From Gordonia aichiensis NBRC 108223 (GTDB lineage: Bacteria; Actinomycetota; Actinomycetes; Mycobacteriales; Mycobacteriaceae), in assembly GCF_000332975.1 (NCBI RefSeq), contig NZ_BANR01000003.1, positions 372,001-436,000 on the forward strand: 64,000 bases of DNA, read 5' to 3'. A program made the translations under genes and the position numbers. The first letter of the stretch is position 1. Each line of letters begins with the position of its first letter. A model generated the notes under the pieces. That model was not told where the DNA came from, made no database searches, and was given only the letters and a program-made list of their open reading frames with translations. Positions 11,449 to 20,999 of this stretch are shown here, one piece after another.

Positions 11449-12558
11449 TCAGCCGATCGCCCAGGCGTTGGGGGCGCACACGATCTTCGACGACGGATCG
11501 AGGGCGTTCTTGATGATCGACACCGTGCGCGGTGAGTAGCTCATCGAGACGTGGTCGGAGGCATCCTGTTCACAACCGTTCTGCAGCACGACATTTCGGG
11601 TGTTCCTGGTTCCACGCGGGAAGAAGGTCGAATCGAAGGGAGTCGTCACCTCGTCGTAGCGGGTGCCGACGATGGTGTACTTCACGTCGCCGATCGCGTA
11701 TTTGCCGCCTGCGTTGAGGTGCTTGATGAACTCGGAGTCGTAGACCTGTTGGATGCCCGACGATCCGACGAGTAGTGCGACAGGGCCGAGCACGTCGATT
11801 CCGAGGTTGTTGATGGTCCTACCGAGCGCGCCGATGCCGATCAGCGTGGTCCCGTTGTTGGTCGCGCCAAGGGTCACCAGGTGATCGACCTTCGACGCTC
11901 CGTTGTTGTAGCGGATGAACTGACGCGCAACGACGCCGCCCTGCGAGTGACCCACCATGTTGACCTTCTCGGAACCTGTTGCCGCACGCACCTTGTCGAC
12001 GAATCCGCCGATCTGGGCGGCCGACTTCGTGATATCGCCGGTGCCGAAGCGGCCGGGCAGGACGGGGCCGAGGCCACCGCCGGCCAGCGGTGTCGCGATT
12101 CCGTAGTTCATGGCATAGACGCAGTAGCCGGCCTTCTTGAGTTCGGGGGAGACCATCGCCCAGTTGTCGTAGGAGTTCTCCCAGGTGCCATGAACCAGTA
12201 CCACGGGCTCTTTGCCTTCTGCGGGCTTGCAGTTCCAGTCGTTGGCGCCCGGTGGAGCGGTGTTCGGAGAGAAGACGCCATAGCCGAATGCGGCCAGAAA
12301 GCTCTGTTGAGCGGGCCCGTTGCCGGTGGGGATCGACGACGTGCTCGCGCCCTTGTAGATGTTCGCCGCGACGACGGGCTTCTTCGCGCCGGCGGCGATG
12401 TCATCGGCGAGTTGTTGCTGCTGATCGGCGGCAGCCGCCGGGCCGGCCAGTGCGGCTGTGAGGCCGACGCCGAGTGCGGCCGCCGCAGCGCTGACCGCCA
12501 ATCGGCGGGCCCATCCGCGGCGGATCCCTGGCATCTTCAACGGTGTGCTCGCAGACAC
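11449..12558 (-). CDS. Secreted lipase/esterase, alpha/beta hydrolase
   Basis: The 369-residue protein resembles class 2 (LipA/EstA-type) secreted triacylglycerol lipases. The N-terminus has arginines, a hydrophobic stretch and an AxA-type cleavage region (LAGPAAAADQ), so export by a signal peptide is likely. The nucleophile elbow GHSQGG places the serine at about residue 205. PVVLVHGTWENSYDNW supplies the oxyanion region. The GTG start at 12558 follows GAAGGGGA. It is the first gene of the block inserted between rpsN and rpsH and faces rpsN. The native substrate (storage lipid, ester or wax) cannot be told from the sequence. Confidence 0.88.
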   Translation of the reverse strand: MSASTPLKMPGIRRGWARRLAVSAAAAALGVGLTAALAGPAAAADQQQQLADDIAAGAKKPVVAANIYKGASTSSIPTGNGPAQQSFLAAFGYGVFSPNTAPPGANDWNCKPAEGKEPVVLVHGTWENSYDNWAMVSPELKKAGYCVYAMNYGIATPLAGGGLGPVLPGRFGTGDITKSAAQIGGFVDKVRAATGSEKVNMVGHSQGGVVARQFIRYNNGASKVDHLVTLGATNNGTTLIGIGALGRTINNLGIDVLGPVALLVGSSGIQQVYDSEFIKHLNAGGKYAIGDVKYTIVGTRYDEVTTPFDSTFFPRGTRNTRNVVLQNGCEQDASDHVSMSYSPRTVSIIKNALDPSSKIVCAPNAWAIG

Positions 12559-12734
12559 GTGCAGTCCCCTTCAGCTGTGAACTCGCCGTGGCTCGAAGTG
12601 ATGAGTGAGTTACGCCACGGGCTTCGGGAACCGTAACTTACCGCGGGGTAGGGCTACAAGTGTTCACCGGGTGGTTGAGATGGAATCGGCAAAGCGTCCA
12701 ACACTGCGCCCACGCCCGCTGCGCGGGGCGTCGT

Positions 12735-13484
12735 CTATCGGTCGCGGTCTTTGACGCCGACCGGTTGCCAGCCGCGTCGCGTCGGTCGGTCGCCCGGTGC
12801 GGGCAGGCGGTCGCGGCTGCGGTAGACGATGTATGGCCGGAACAGATAGTGCACGGGCGCGGTGAACATGTGGACGAGGCGTGTGAACGGCACGAGCGCG
12901 AACAACGTCAAGCCGATGAGTACGTGGACGTGGAATCGCAGCGGGGCCGCGTTCATCGCGCGAATGTCCGGCTGCAGTATGAAGATCGAACGGAACCACG
13001 GTGAGACGGTCTGTCGGTAGTTGACGCCGGGCCCGCGCGGGTCGACCGCTCCGATGACGGTGATGTAGGTGCCCGCGACGAGCGCGCACACCAGCACCAG
13101 ATACATCAGCTTGTCGTTGCGGGTCGTCGCCATGAACACCGGGCCCGTGGTGCGACGTCGGTAGATGAGCAGGCCGACGCCGAGCAGAGTGGCCGCCGCA
13201 GCGAGGACCCCGAAAAAGCCTGCGCCCCAGTGGTACATCGTTTCCGACACGCCCAGCGCATCGGTCCATGACTGGGGGATTACCAGTCCGATGGCGTGCC
13301 CGATGATCACCACCAGGATCCCGTAGTGGAACATCGGCGACGCGATGCGTAGCAGGCGCGACTCGTAGAGCTCCGACGAGCGCGTCGTCCAGCCGAACTT
13401 GTCGTAGCGGTAGCGCCAGATCGTGCCGCCGATGAGTATGAGCAGTACGAGATAGGGCAGTACGCCCCACAGGAAGATGTCCAT
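12735..13484 (-). CDS. narI: Respiratory nitrate reductase gamma subunit (diheme cytochrome b)
   Basis: NarI anchors nitrate reductase in the membrane and passes quinol electrons to NarH through two b hemes. The 249-residue protein has five hydrophobic segments. Histidines in MFHYGILVVIIGH and in the FHVH...RLVH region match the four heme ligands of NarI. I chose the ATG at 13484 because GAGG lies eight bases upstream. An ATG at 13490 would add two residues. It is the last gene of narGHJI and begins about 10 bases after the narJ stop. No narK follows. Confidence 0.95.
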   Translation of the reverse strand: MDIFLWGVLPYLVLLILIGGTIWRYRYDKFGWTTRSSELYESRLLRIASPMFHYGILVVIIGHAIGLVIPQSWTDALGVSETMYHWGAGFFGVLAAAATLLGVGLLIYRRRTTGPVFMATTRNDKLMYLVLVCALVAGTYITVIGAVDPRGPGVNYRQTVSPWFRSIFILQPDIRAMNAAPLRFHVHVLIGLTLFALVPFTRLVHMFTAPVHYLFRPYIVYRSRDRLPAPGDRPTRRGWQPVGVKDRDR

Positions 13485-13494
13485 CTCCATCACC

Positions 13495-14199
13495 TCATCT
13501 CGGGGTCTGGGGCATCGGGGACTGGGGCATGGGGGACTGGGGCATCGGGGTCTGGGCTGTCGTCGACAGGGGGAGCAGCCGTGGGTCGAACGGCTCGAGG
13601 CCGACGCTCTCGACGCCCAGCGCCGGGGTGAGAGCGCGCGCGGCGCGTTCATCGGCGGGTGACTCACCCGGCAGCGTCGAACAGATCGCCGCGAGGACAT
13701 CGGTGTACGGGGAACGGCGGTCCTGCAGTGCGAAGCGGATCAACTCGAGGGCCGGCCGGTACTTCTCAAGTACCCGCGCTCCCTCTGAGGGGTCGACGCG
13801 TGCTGCGAACTCCAGCACGATCGGCAGGTGGTCGGGCAACTCGCCGTGCAGATCGACGACGTGGCCGCTGTCGCGGTAGAGCGTCTTGAACTCGCCGAGC
13901 GCACCGCCGCGCCGTCGGGTGTCGCCATCGGTCCAATACGACAGGTAGAGAGTCTGCTTCCGGGAGAGATCGAAGGTCTCGACGTAGTCGTCGATCAGTT
14001 CACCCAGTGTCGACGATCCGAGATGCTCGAGGAAGCGCAGGAGTCCTTGAATCGACGGGTGATCGTTTTGTTCGTCGAGTGCACTGCGTACCAGTGGGAT
14101 TCGGCCGAGGAGCGTCTCGTCGGGATACTCGAGACACCACGATGCCGTCAACCATGCGACTCGATGATCTGCCGACGTCGAGCGGCGCGGCCACTTCAC
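13495..14199 (-). CDS. narJ: Nitrate reductase assembly chaperone
   Basis: NarJ is a cytoplasmic TorD-like chaperone that helps insert the molybdenum cofactor into NarG. The 234-residue protein has the family pattern of helices around ETFDLSRKQTLYLSYWTDGDTR-type sequence. The GTG start overlaps the narH stop (GTGA). The C-terminus ends in three to four copies of a five-residue unit (PMPQS/T) encoded by 15-bp repeats at 13506-13550. This tail lies outside the folded domain and probably varies between strains. Confidence 0.93.
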   Translation of the reverse strand: MKWPRRSTSADHRVAWLTASWCLEYPDETLLGRIPLVRSALDEQNDHPSIQGLLRFLEHLGSSTLGELIDDYVETFDLSRKQTLYLSYWTDGDTRRRGGALGEFKTLYRDSGHVVDLHGELPDHLPIVLEFAARVDPSEGARVLEKYRPALELIRFALQDRRSPYTDVLAAICSTLPGESPADERAARALTPALGVESVGLEPFDPRLLPLSTTAQTPMPQSPMPQSPMPQTPR

Positions 14200-15935
14200 G
14201 ACGACGCCTGCGGGTCGGGCGACGTGGGTGCTGCCGCCGGATGGCTTGTCTGCGTGCGTTGCGTCTGCGTGGAGTCCGGTGTCGCCCGCTCCGGGAACAA
14301 CCCGACAGGTGATCCGTTGCCGTCCCAGTTGAGTAGATTCGTCCGGTTGGCCAGGCGGTGCGAGTTGGCTGCGGTATCGCTGGTCTGGCGTTGTTTGAGC
14401 GCGTGGAAGGTCTCGACCGAGACCGGCGTGGGTGTTCCGCTCGCTTCGCCGAAGGCGCCGGACTCGTACATGCCCGGGCCGTCCTCGTAGTCGAGGGAGC
14501 ACGCCATCTCGTCGAGTTGCGCGGCCTGTTCGACATGGGCCGTCGGAATCACGTACCGCTCCTCGTATTTCGCGAGCGCCATGAGCCGATACATCTCGTA
14601 GACCTGCTCCTCTGTCATTCCGACGGAGGCGGGGACGTCGGCGTTCGGTTCCCGGCCGAGCGTGACGTCGCGCATGTAGGAACGCATCGCTGCGAGTTTG
14701 CGGAGCACCGATTCGATGACCGCTGTGTCGCCCGCACTGAACAACTCGGCGAGATACTCCACCGGAATGCGCAAGGCGTCGATCGCGCCGAAGAGTGTGC
14801 CGGCGTCTTCCGCATCGTGGCCCTGCCCGCTGAGCAGGTCGACGATGGGCGACAGTGGCGGGACGTACCAGACCATCGGCATCGTCCGATACTCCGGGTG
14901 CAGGGGAAGTGCCACCCGGAACTCCTTGGCCAGCGCGTAGATCGGAGAACGGCGTGCAGCGTCGAGCCAGTCCTCGGGGATGCCCTCCGCCCGCGCTCCG
15001 GCGATCACCTCGGGGTCGTTCGGGTCGAGCAGGAGATCGAGTTGGGCTTCGTAGAGATCGGTCTCGTCCGGTGTGGAGGCTGCCGCGGTGACCGCGTCGA
15101 CGTCGTAGAGGAACAGTCCGAGGTAGCGCAGCCGTCCGACGCATGTCTCCGAGCACACGGTCGGTTGACCGACCTCGATCCGCGGATAGCAGAGTGTGCA
15201 CTTCTCGGCCTTGCCGGTGCGATGGTTGAAGTAGATCTTCTTGTACGGGCACCCGGTGACGCATTGACGCCAGCCGCGGCAGCGGTCCTGGTCGACGAGG
15301 ACGATACCGTCCTCGCTGCGCTTGTAGATCGCCCCGGACGGGCACGACGCCATGCAGGAGGGGTTGAGGCAGTGTTCGCAGATCCGGGGCAGATAGAACA
15401 TGAACGTCTGCTCGAAGCTGAACTTGACGGCGTCTTCTGATTCACGACGCAGCTTCTCGACGATCGGATCGAGCGCGCCCAATTCCGGTGCACCGCCGAG
15501 GTCGTCGTCCCAGTTCGCCGACCAGGTGACCTTCGTGTCGTCTCCGGTGAGCAGTGATTTCGGACGTGCGACGGGGAAGTCGTCGCCGAGCGGGGCGTCG
15601 ATGAGCATCTGGTAGTCGTAGGTCCAGGGCTCGTAGTAGTCGTAGATGGTCGGTTGAACCGGACTCGCGAAGAGCGTCAACAATTTCTGCATCCGGCCGC
15701 CCGTGCGCAGCCGCAGCTTTCCTTTGTTGTTCAGATGCCAGCCGCCGCGCCACTTCTCCTGATCCTCGTAGCGTCGCGGATAGCCTTGTCCCGGCCGCGT
15801 TTCGACGTTGTTGAACCAGACGTACTCGGTGCCGGCCCGGTTGGTCCACGCCTGTTTGCACGTGACCGAACAGGTGTGGCAGCCGATGCACTTGTCGAGG
15901 TTCATCACCATGCCGACCTGTGCCATGACCCGCAT
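14196..15935 (-). CDS. narH: Respiratory nitrate reductase beta subunit (iron-sulfur)
   Basis: NarH carries electrons from NarI to NarG through three [4Fe-4S] clusters and one [3Fe-4S] cluster. The 579-residue protein shows the four cysteine groups: CIGCHTCSVTC, CEHCLNPSC, CRGWRQCVTGC (tryptophan in place of one cysteine, as expected for the [3Fe-4S] site) and CTLCYPRIEVGQPTVC. The ATG overlaps the narG stop by one base and the gene overlaps narJ by four. The last 60 or so residues are a low-complexity Thr/Ser/Pro tail. Confidence 0.97.
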   Translation of the reverse strand: MRVMAQVGMVMNLDKCIGCHTCSVTCKQAWTNRAGTEYVWFNNVETRPGQGYPRRYEDQEKWRGGWHLNNKGKLRLRTGGRMQKLLTLFASPVQPTIYDYYEPWTYDYQMLIDAPLGDDFPVARPKSLLTGDDTKVTWSANWDDDLGGAPELGALDPIVEKLRRESEDAVKFSFEQTFMFYLPRICEHCLNPSCMASCPSGAIYKRSEDGIVLVDQDRCRGWRQCVTGCPYKKIYFNHRTGKAEKCTLCYPRIEVGQPTVCSETCVGRLRYLGLFLYDVDAVTAAASTPDETDLYEAQLDLLLDPNDPEVIAGARAEGIPEDWLDAARRSPIYALAKEFRVALPLHPEYRTMPMVWYVPPLSPIVDLLSGQGHDAEDAGTLFGAIDALRIPVEYLAELFSAGDTAVIESVLRKLAAMRSYMRDVTLGREPNADVPASVGMTEEQVYEMYRLMALAKYEERYVIPTAHVEQAAQLDEMACSLDYEDGPGMYESGAFGEASGTPTPVSVETFHALKQRQTSDTAANSHRLANRTNLLNWDGNGSPVGLFPERATPDSTQTQRTQTSHPAAAPTSPDPQASS

Positions 15936-18900
15936 CAGTACGTCACCTCCTGGCTGCGCTTGCGTATCGTCGACACCATGTCACGCTGATTTCCCGCTGG
16001 GCCGAAATAGTTGAATGCGTAAGACAATTGGGCGTAGCCGCCGATCAGATGAGTGGGTTTGACCAGAAGGCGGGTGGCGGAGTTGTGCATTCCGCCGCGA
16101 CGGCCCGTCGCCTCCGATTTCGGGACGTCGATCGTGCGCTCCTGTGCGTGGTGGACGTAGACGACACCGGCGGGCATCCGATGGCTGACGATCGCCCTGC
16201 ACACCACGACGCCGTTGGCGTTGACGCATTCGATCCAGTCGTTGTCGTGGACGTCGATGGCCGCGGCATCCGACGGACTCAGCCACGCTGTGGGACCGCC
16301 CCGTGACAGCGAGAGCATCAGGAGGTTGTCCTGGTACTCGGAGTGGATCGACCATTTCGAGTGTGGCGTCAGGTATCTCACGGTGATCTGCTGAGACCCG
16401 TCGGGCCCGAGCCTGGGCTCACCGAACAATCGGTGCATGTCCAAGGGCGGGCGGTACACGGGTAGCGACTCACCGAGGTCGATCATCCAGTCGTGGTCGA
16501 GATAGAAGTGCATACGCCCGGTCAATGTGTGAAACGGCTTGAGTCGCTCGATGTTCACCGTGAACGGGGCGTAGCGTCTGCCGCCCGTCTCAGATCCCGA
16601 CCATTCCGACGAGGTGAACACCGGGACCGGTGCCTGCTGGGTGTCGGCGAAGCTGATCTGCTTGTCGGCGTTGCCCTCGGCCAGGTCGACGAGCGTCGTG
16701 CCGACGCGCTTCTGCAGCTTCTCGAAGCCGTTGACGGCCAGAGCCCCGTTGGTGGTACCGGAGAACATCAGGATCGCATCGGCCATCTTGGCATCCGTGT
16801 CGATTGCGGGCCTGCCGTCGCCGGCACCCCCGAGCATGACCCCGTTGCGATCCGCGAGGCGCCGTGACTGCTCTGCGATGTCGAAGGTGACGCCCTTGTT
16901 GGCGAAGCCGAGTGTGTCGGCCAGTGGCCCGACGGAGGCAAGTTTCTCGGCGATCGCGGTGTAGTCGCGTTCGACCACCGTGAACGACGGCATGTTGACA
17001 CCCGGCCGACCGGGCGACGTCGACGTCGCCCAGTCGTCGACGGTGCCCTTGGGTTGTGCGGTTTCTCCCGGGGTGTCGTGCTGCATCGGAGTGGCGACGA
17101 GATCGTGGCGCACACCGAGGTGGGTCTTCGCCTGCTCGGACAGTTCGGCTGCGAGCAGGTGGAAGAGATCGAAATCGGTCTTGGCCTCCCACGGCGGGTC
17201 GATGGCGGGAGAGAACGCATGGACGAAGGGATGCATGTCGGTCGACGACAGGTCGTTCTTCTCGTACCACGTAGCTGCGGGTAGGACGATGTCGGAGAGA
17301 AGGGTCGTCGACGTCATCCGGAAATCTGCCGACAGGAGGAGATCGAGTTTGCCCTCCGGTGCATTCTCGTGCCACCGAACATCGTTGGGGCGTGGGGTAT
17401 TCGGTGATTCGGTTCCCATCACGTTGTTGTGGGTGCCGAGGAGGTGTCGCAGGAAGTACTCATTGCCCTTCGCCGACGACCCCATCAGGTTCGATCGCCA
17501 CAGGACCAGCGTGCGTGGCCAGTTCTCCGGTGCGTCGACATCGCTGATCGACGGTGTCAGGGAACCGTCGGAAAGGTGCTGCGCCACATAGTTCGACGCG
17601 GATTCCGCGTCGCCACGCTCGACCGCGTCGCGGGCGTCGTCGGCGACGTCGAGTGGATTGCGGTCGAACTGCGGATAGAACGGCATCCACCCGAGTCGGG
17701 CCGACTGGGCGATGGCGTCCGCGGTGTGTTGGTGGTCGATTGTCCCGCGCGAGAGTGGAGATGCCAGTGACGCAGCAGAATAGCCGTCATTGCGCCACTG
17801 GTCGGTGTGCATGTACCAGTACGACGTCCCGGTCATCGTGCGCGGTGGGCGGCTCCAATCGAGGCCGTTGGCCAGTGACATCCAGCCGGTGATGGGGCGG
17901 CACTTCTCCTGCCCGACGTAGTGGGCCCAGCCGCCGCCGTTGCGGCCCATGCAGCCGGTCAGGATCAGTAGTGACAGGATCGCACGGTAGGTCGCGTCGC
18001 CGTGGAACCACTGGCAGATCCCGGCGCCCATGATGATCATCGACCGGCCACCCGAATCGACGGAATTGGTGGCGAATTCCCGTGCGATCCGGATCGCGGC
18101 CTCGGCGGGCACGCTGGTGATCTCAGCCTGCCAGGCAGGTGTGTAGGGCGTTGTCGCATCGTCGTATCCCGACGGCCACTCGCCGGGCATGCCGTCGCGG
18201 CGCACGCCGTATTGGGCGAGCATCAGGTCGTAGACGGTGGTGACGAGGTGGCCGTCGACGACAGCGGTCGGTACCCCGCGACGCAGTACCGAGCCAGTCC
18301 CGTCCGGGCTGTCGAATGCGGGTAGAGCGATCTCGGCTAGCCCCGCTTCGGGGCGCCCGTAGAGGCTGAGTGCGGGTGCGATTCCGTCGAGTTCGAGATT
18401 CCATCTGCCTTCGCCCGCACTCGAGCGACGGAAGCCCAGTGAGCCGTTCGGGACCGTTGGGCGCCCGGTGTGTTCGTCGAGAACGACGGTCTTCCAGACA
18501 GCATCGGGATCGGGTTCGACGTCGCTCGCGGTCGGTTCGACCGGGGTCAGTTCGTCTGCGGTGAGGAACTTGCCGGGAACGAGGCCGTGTTCGTGCTCGT
18601 CGAGATGGATCAGGAATGGCAGGTCTGTGTAGGAGCGCACGTACTTCTCGAAGAACGGGGTGGACCGGGCGACGAAGAACTCCGACAGAATCACGTGGCC
18701 CATCGCCATGGCCAGCGCGGCGTCGGTACCGGCCTGCGCGGGCAGCCATTCGTCGGCGAACTTGGTGTTGTCGGCGTAGTCGGGGCTGACCGCCACCACT
18801 TTCGTCCCGCGATATCGAACTTCCGCCATCCAGTGGGCGTCTGGGGTGCGGGTGACCGGGACGTTCGAACCCCACATCATCAGATACGACGCATCCCACC

Positions 18901-19660
18901 AGTCGCCCGACTCCGGGACGTCGGTCTGATCGCCGAACACCTGCGGACTGGCGACGGGCAGGTCGGCGTACCAGTCGTAGAACGAGGTCATCACCCCGCC
19001 GATCAACTGGATGAAGCGGGTGCCGACGCAGTGCGAGACCATCGACATCGCGGGAATCGGCGAAAAGCCCGAACACCGGTCCGGCCCGTAGGTCTTGATG
19101 GTGTGCACGTGCGCGGCGGCGGCCATTTCGATGGCCTCCTCCCAGCTCACCCGGACCAATCCGCCCTTGCCGCGTGCCTGTTGATAGGACTTGCGGCGCA
19201 ACGGATCTCCGACGATGTCGGCCCAGGCCAGCACCGGGTCGCCGGTCTTGGCCTTCGCCTCGCGGAACATCTCGACGAGCACCCCGCGGGCGTACGGGTA
19301 TCGCACCCGGGTGGGTGAGTAGGTGTACCACGAGAAGGCGGCGCCCCTGGGGCAACCGCGCGGTTCGTACTCCGGTCGGTCTGGGCCGACAGTAGGGTAG
19401 TCGGTTTCCTGGGTTTCCCAGGTGATGATGCCGTCCTTGACGTACACCTTCCATGAGCACGACCCGGTGCAGTTGACCCCGTGGGTCGAGCGCACGATCT
19501 TGTCGTGGTTCCACCGATCGCGGTAGAAGATGTCTCCGGCACGGCCGCCCTCGCGGAAAACGACTCTCCCGTCGGAGGTTTCGTCCCAGCGGGTGAAGAA
19601 TTTGCCGATGTTCAGCAGGGCCGTGGCCGCCTCGCCCTGAACTGCAGTGGATCGGGCCAT
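15935..19660 (-). CDS. narG: Respiratory nitrate reductase alpha subunit (molybdoenzyme)
   Basis: NarG reduces nitrate to nitrite at a bis-MGD molybdenum centre on the cytoplasmic side. The 1,241-residue length is normal. The FS0 cluster ligands are His60, Cys64, Cys68 and Cys103 (HGVNCTGSC and RGCPRG). The molybdenum-binding aspartate lies in YDWYADLP near residue 233. The N-terminus GKFFTRW matches membrane-bound NarG. It heads narG-narH-narJ-narI with overlapping junctions. The operon is placed inside the spc operon and lies divergent to a SLAC1/TehA-type channel. A maturation pathway for molybdenum cofactor must be encoded elsewhere. Confidence 0.98.
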   Translation of the reverse strand: MARSTAVQGEAATALLNIGKFFTRWDETSDGRVVFREGGRAGDIFYRDRWNHDKIVRSTHGVNCTGSCSWKVYVKDGIITWETQETDYPTVGPDRPEYEPRGCPRGAAFSWYTYSPTRVRYPYARGVLVEMFREAKAKTGDPVLAWADIVGDPLRRKSYQQARGKGGLVRVSWEEAIEMAAAAHVHTIKTYGPDRCSGFSPIPAMSMVSHCVGTRFIQLIGGVMTSFYDWYADLPVASPQVFGDQTDVPESGDWWDASYLMMWGSNVPVTRTPDAHWMAEVRYRGTKVVAVSPDYADNTKFADEWLPAQAGTDAALAMAMGHVILSEFFVARSTPFFEKYVRSYTDLPFLIHLDEHEHGLVPGKFLTADELTPVEPTASDVEPDPDAVWKTVVLDEHTGRPTVPNGSLGFRRSSAGEGRWNLELDGIAPALSLYGRPEAGLAEIALPAFDSPDGTGSVLRRGVPTAVVDGHLVTTVYDLMLAQYGVRRDGMPGEWPSGYDDATTPYTPAWQAEITSVPAEAAIRIAREFATNSVDSGGRSMIIMGAGICQWFHGDATYRAILSLLILTGCMGRNGGGWAHYVGQEKCRPITGWMSLANGLDWSRPPRTMTGTSYWYMHTDQWRNDGYSAASLASPLSRGTIDHQHTADAIAQSARLGWMPFYPQFDRNPLDVADDARDAVERGDAESASNYVAQHLSDGSLTPSISDVDAPENWPRTLVLWRSNLMGSSAKGNEYFLRHLLGTHNNVMGTESPNTPRPNDVRWHENAPEGKLDLLLSADFRMTSTTLLSDIVLPAATWYEKNDLSSTDMHPFVHAFSPAIDPPWEAKTDFDLFHLLAAELSEQAKTHLGVRHDLVATPMQHDTPGETAQPKGTVDDWATSTSPGRPGVNMPSFTVVERDYTAIAEKLASVGPLADTLGFANKGVTFDIAEQSRRLADRNGVMLGGAGDGRPAIDTDAKMADAILMFSGTTNGALAVNGFEKLQKRVGTTLVDLAEGNADKQISFADTQQAPVPVFTSSEWSGSETGGRRYAPFTVNIERLKPFHTLTGRMHFYLDHDWMIDLGESLPVYRPPLDMHRLFGEPRLGPDGSQQITVRYLTPHSKWSIHSEYQDNLLMLSLSRGGPTAWLSPSDAAAIDVHDNDWIECVNANGVVVCRAIVSHRMPAGVVYVHHAQERTIDVPKSEATGRRGGMHNSATRLLVKPTHLIGGYAQLSYAFNYFGPAGNQRDMVSTIRKRSQEVTY

Positions 19661-19790
19661 GGATTCACCATACGGTCAAAGTGGAGAAGGTGTGGGGTTT
19701 CATGGTGCGGATTCATTGAGCATTAACGAAGTTTGGGTGACCTAATTTCCTGATGCCGACTCGTGTTTCGACCACCAGTGTATTTCGATT

Positions 19791-19814
19791 GCGTATAGAC
19801 CCGCGTCAATACGC
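19791..19814. promoter_or_regulatory. Palindrome between narG and the channel gene
   Basis: GCGTATAGAC (19791-19800) and GTCAATACGC (19805-19814) pair except for one A-A mismatch around CCGC. The site ends three bases before the ATG at 19818 and lies in the 157-bp divergent gap. It could be an operator that controls the channel gene, narG or both, or an mRNA hairpin at the start codon. I do not recognise the motif as FNR, DosR or NnaR. Confidence 0.45.
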
Positions 19815-19817
19815 GTA

Positions 19818-20999
19818 ATGACGATGCGCGGTGTGGAACAGTCGGTGACTGTGAGCGATTCGGGTGCTCGACATCGAGTACGAGTGCCACGTGCGAGGCT
19901 CGGTCAGTTCACCTTCGTCATGGCAACCGGGATCATCTCGACTGCGATGCACAATGCTGAGACTCTCGGCACGGGTGGGTATGCCACTGTGGCCCAAGTG
20001 ATTTCAGTAGTTCTCTTCGCTCTGGCGGTGGTCGGATACATTGCTCTGACAGTGTTCACCGTCGTGGGCTGGTTCACGGGCGCGGGCATCTCCACCGAGT
20101 TGATGGCCGAGGTGCGCGCCGACGGCTTCACGGTGCTGGCGTTCACCGCCGGGAGCGGAGTACTCGCCGCCCGCTCGCTCGCGAGTGGATTCGACTGGGC
20201 TGCGCTCACCTTTGCCTACATCGCCCTTGGCTCTTGGGTCATTCTGGGTTACGTGGCGGTGATCGCGGCATTCTTCAGCGCCACACATTCGCGAGTGCAA
20301 TCCCCTTCTGCGACGACTCCTTCTGCGACGACTCCTTCTGCGACGACTCCGCTGCCGTGGACCCACGTCAACGGGACCTGGTTTCTGATGGTGGTCGGAA
20401 CTCAGGCGGTCGCGGTTGCCTTCGGTGCGCTGGCCGCGGCCACACACGTCAACTGGTACGCCGAGGTCGCTGCGTTGTGGTGGGGGATGGGCGTGCTGAT
20501 CCTGATCGTGATGGCGGTACTGGTTGTCGCCCGGTTGATCATCGTCGGACTCTCACATGACGACGAGGTGGCGCCGTACTGGGTGCTCATGGGCGCCGGC
20601 GCGATCTCCGTGCTGGCGGGGGCCGAGGTGATGGGGACGGGCTCGGCGCAACGACTCGTCACGCACGACGTGGTCGGGACGTTGTGTCTGATGGCCTGGA
20701 TCTTCGGCACGTGGTTGATACCCCTGTTGATCGTGCTGATGATCTGGCATGCCCGTCGGCCGGGCACCAATTCGGGCTTCCGTACCGCCCTGTGGTCGCT
20801 GGTGTTCCCGATCGGCATGTACGGAGTGGCCAGTCGGCAATTGGGCGTCGCGTGGCACGTGTCGTGGCTGAAGGATCTCGGCACCTGGGAGGCGTGGGTT
20901 GCGCTCGCAGTCTGGGTTGTCGTCTTCGCCGGGATGGCGCGGTGGTGGTGGCGATGGGTGCGGGCGAGACGGTCAGGGATCAGTGCGCCAGCACGGTGA
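19818..20999 (+). CDS. TDT/SLAC1-TehA family anion channel or transporter
   Basis: The 393-residue protein has about ten hydrophobic segments and the family marks FTFVMATGIISTAM near the start and FPIGMYGVASRQLG near the end. Relatives include TehA, the malate permease Mae1 and plant SLAC1, which conducts nitrate and chloride. Substrate is not readable here. Its divergent position beside narGHJI, and the absence of narK in the window, suggest nitrate or nitrite passage (inference). No clear ribosome binding site precedes the ATG, and a later ATG at 19824 is possible. A loop holds three exact 15-bp repeats (20306-20350). The end overlaps the convergent cupin gene by 20 bp. Confidence 0.85.
   Translation: MTMRGVEQSVTVSDSGARHRVRVPRARLGQFTFVMATGIISTAMHNAETLGTGGYATVAQVISVVLFALAVVGYIALTVFTVVGWFTGAGISTELMAEVRADGFTVLAFTAGSGVLAARSLASGFDWAALTFAYIALGSWVILGYVAVIAAFFSATHSRVQSPSATTPSATTPSATTPLPWTHVNGTWFLMVVGTQAVAVAFGALAAATHVNWYAEVAALWWGMGVLILIVMAVLVVARLIIVGLSHDDEVAPYWVLMGAGAISVLAGAEVMGTGSAQRLVTHDVVGTLCLMAWIFGTWLIPLLIVLMIWHARRPGTNSGFRTALWSLVFPIGMYGVASRQLGVAWHVSWLKDLGTWEAWVALAVWVVVFAGMARWWWRWVRARRSGISAPAR
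20306..20350 (+). repeat. Three perfect 15-bp tandem repeats inside the channel gene
   Basis: TTCTGCGACGACTCC occurs three times in a row and encodes a Ser-Ala-Thr-Thr-Pro repeat in a hydrophilic loop between membrane segments. The multiple of three keeps the frame. The copy number probably varies. Confidence 0.9.

Noticed and set aside
19661..19790. DosR or FNR site controlling narG.
   Set aside because: No convincing match to either consensus was found in the divergent gap.
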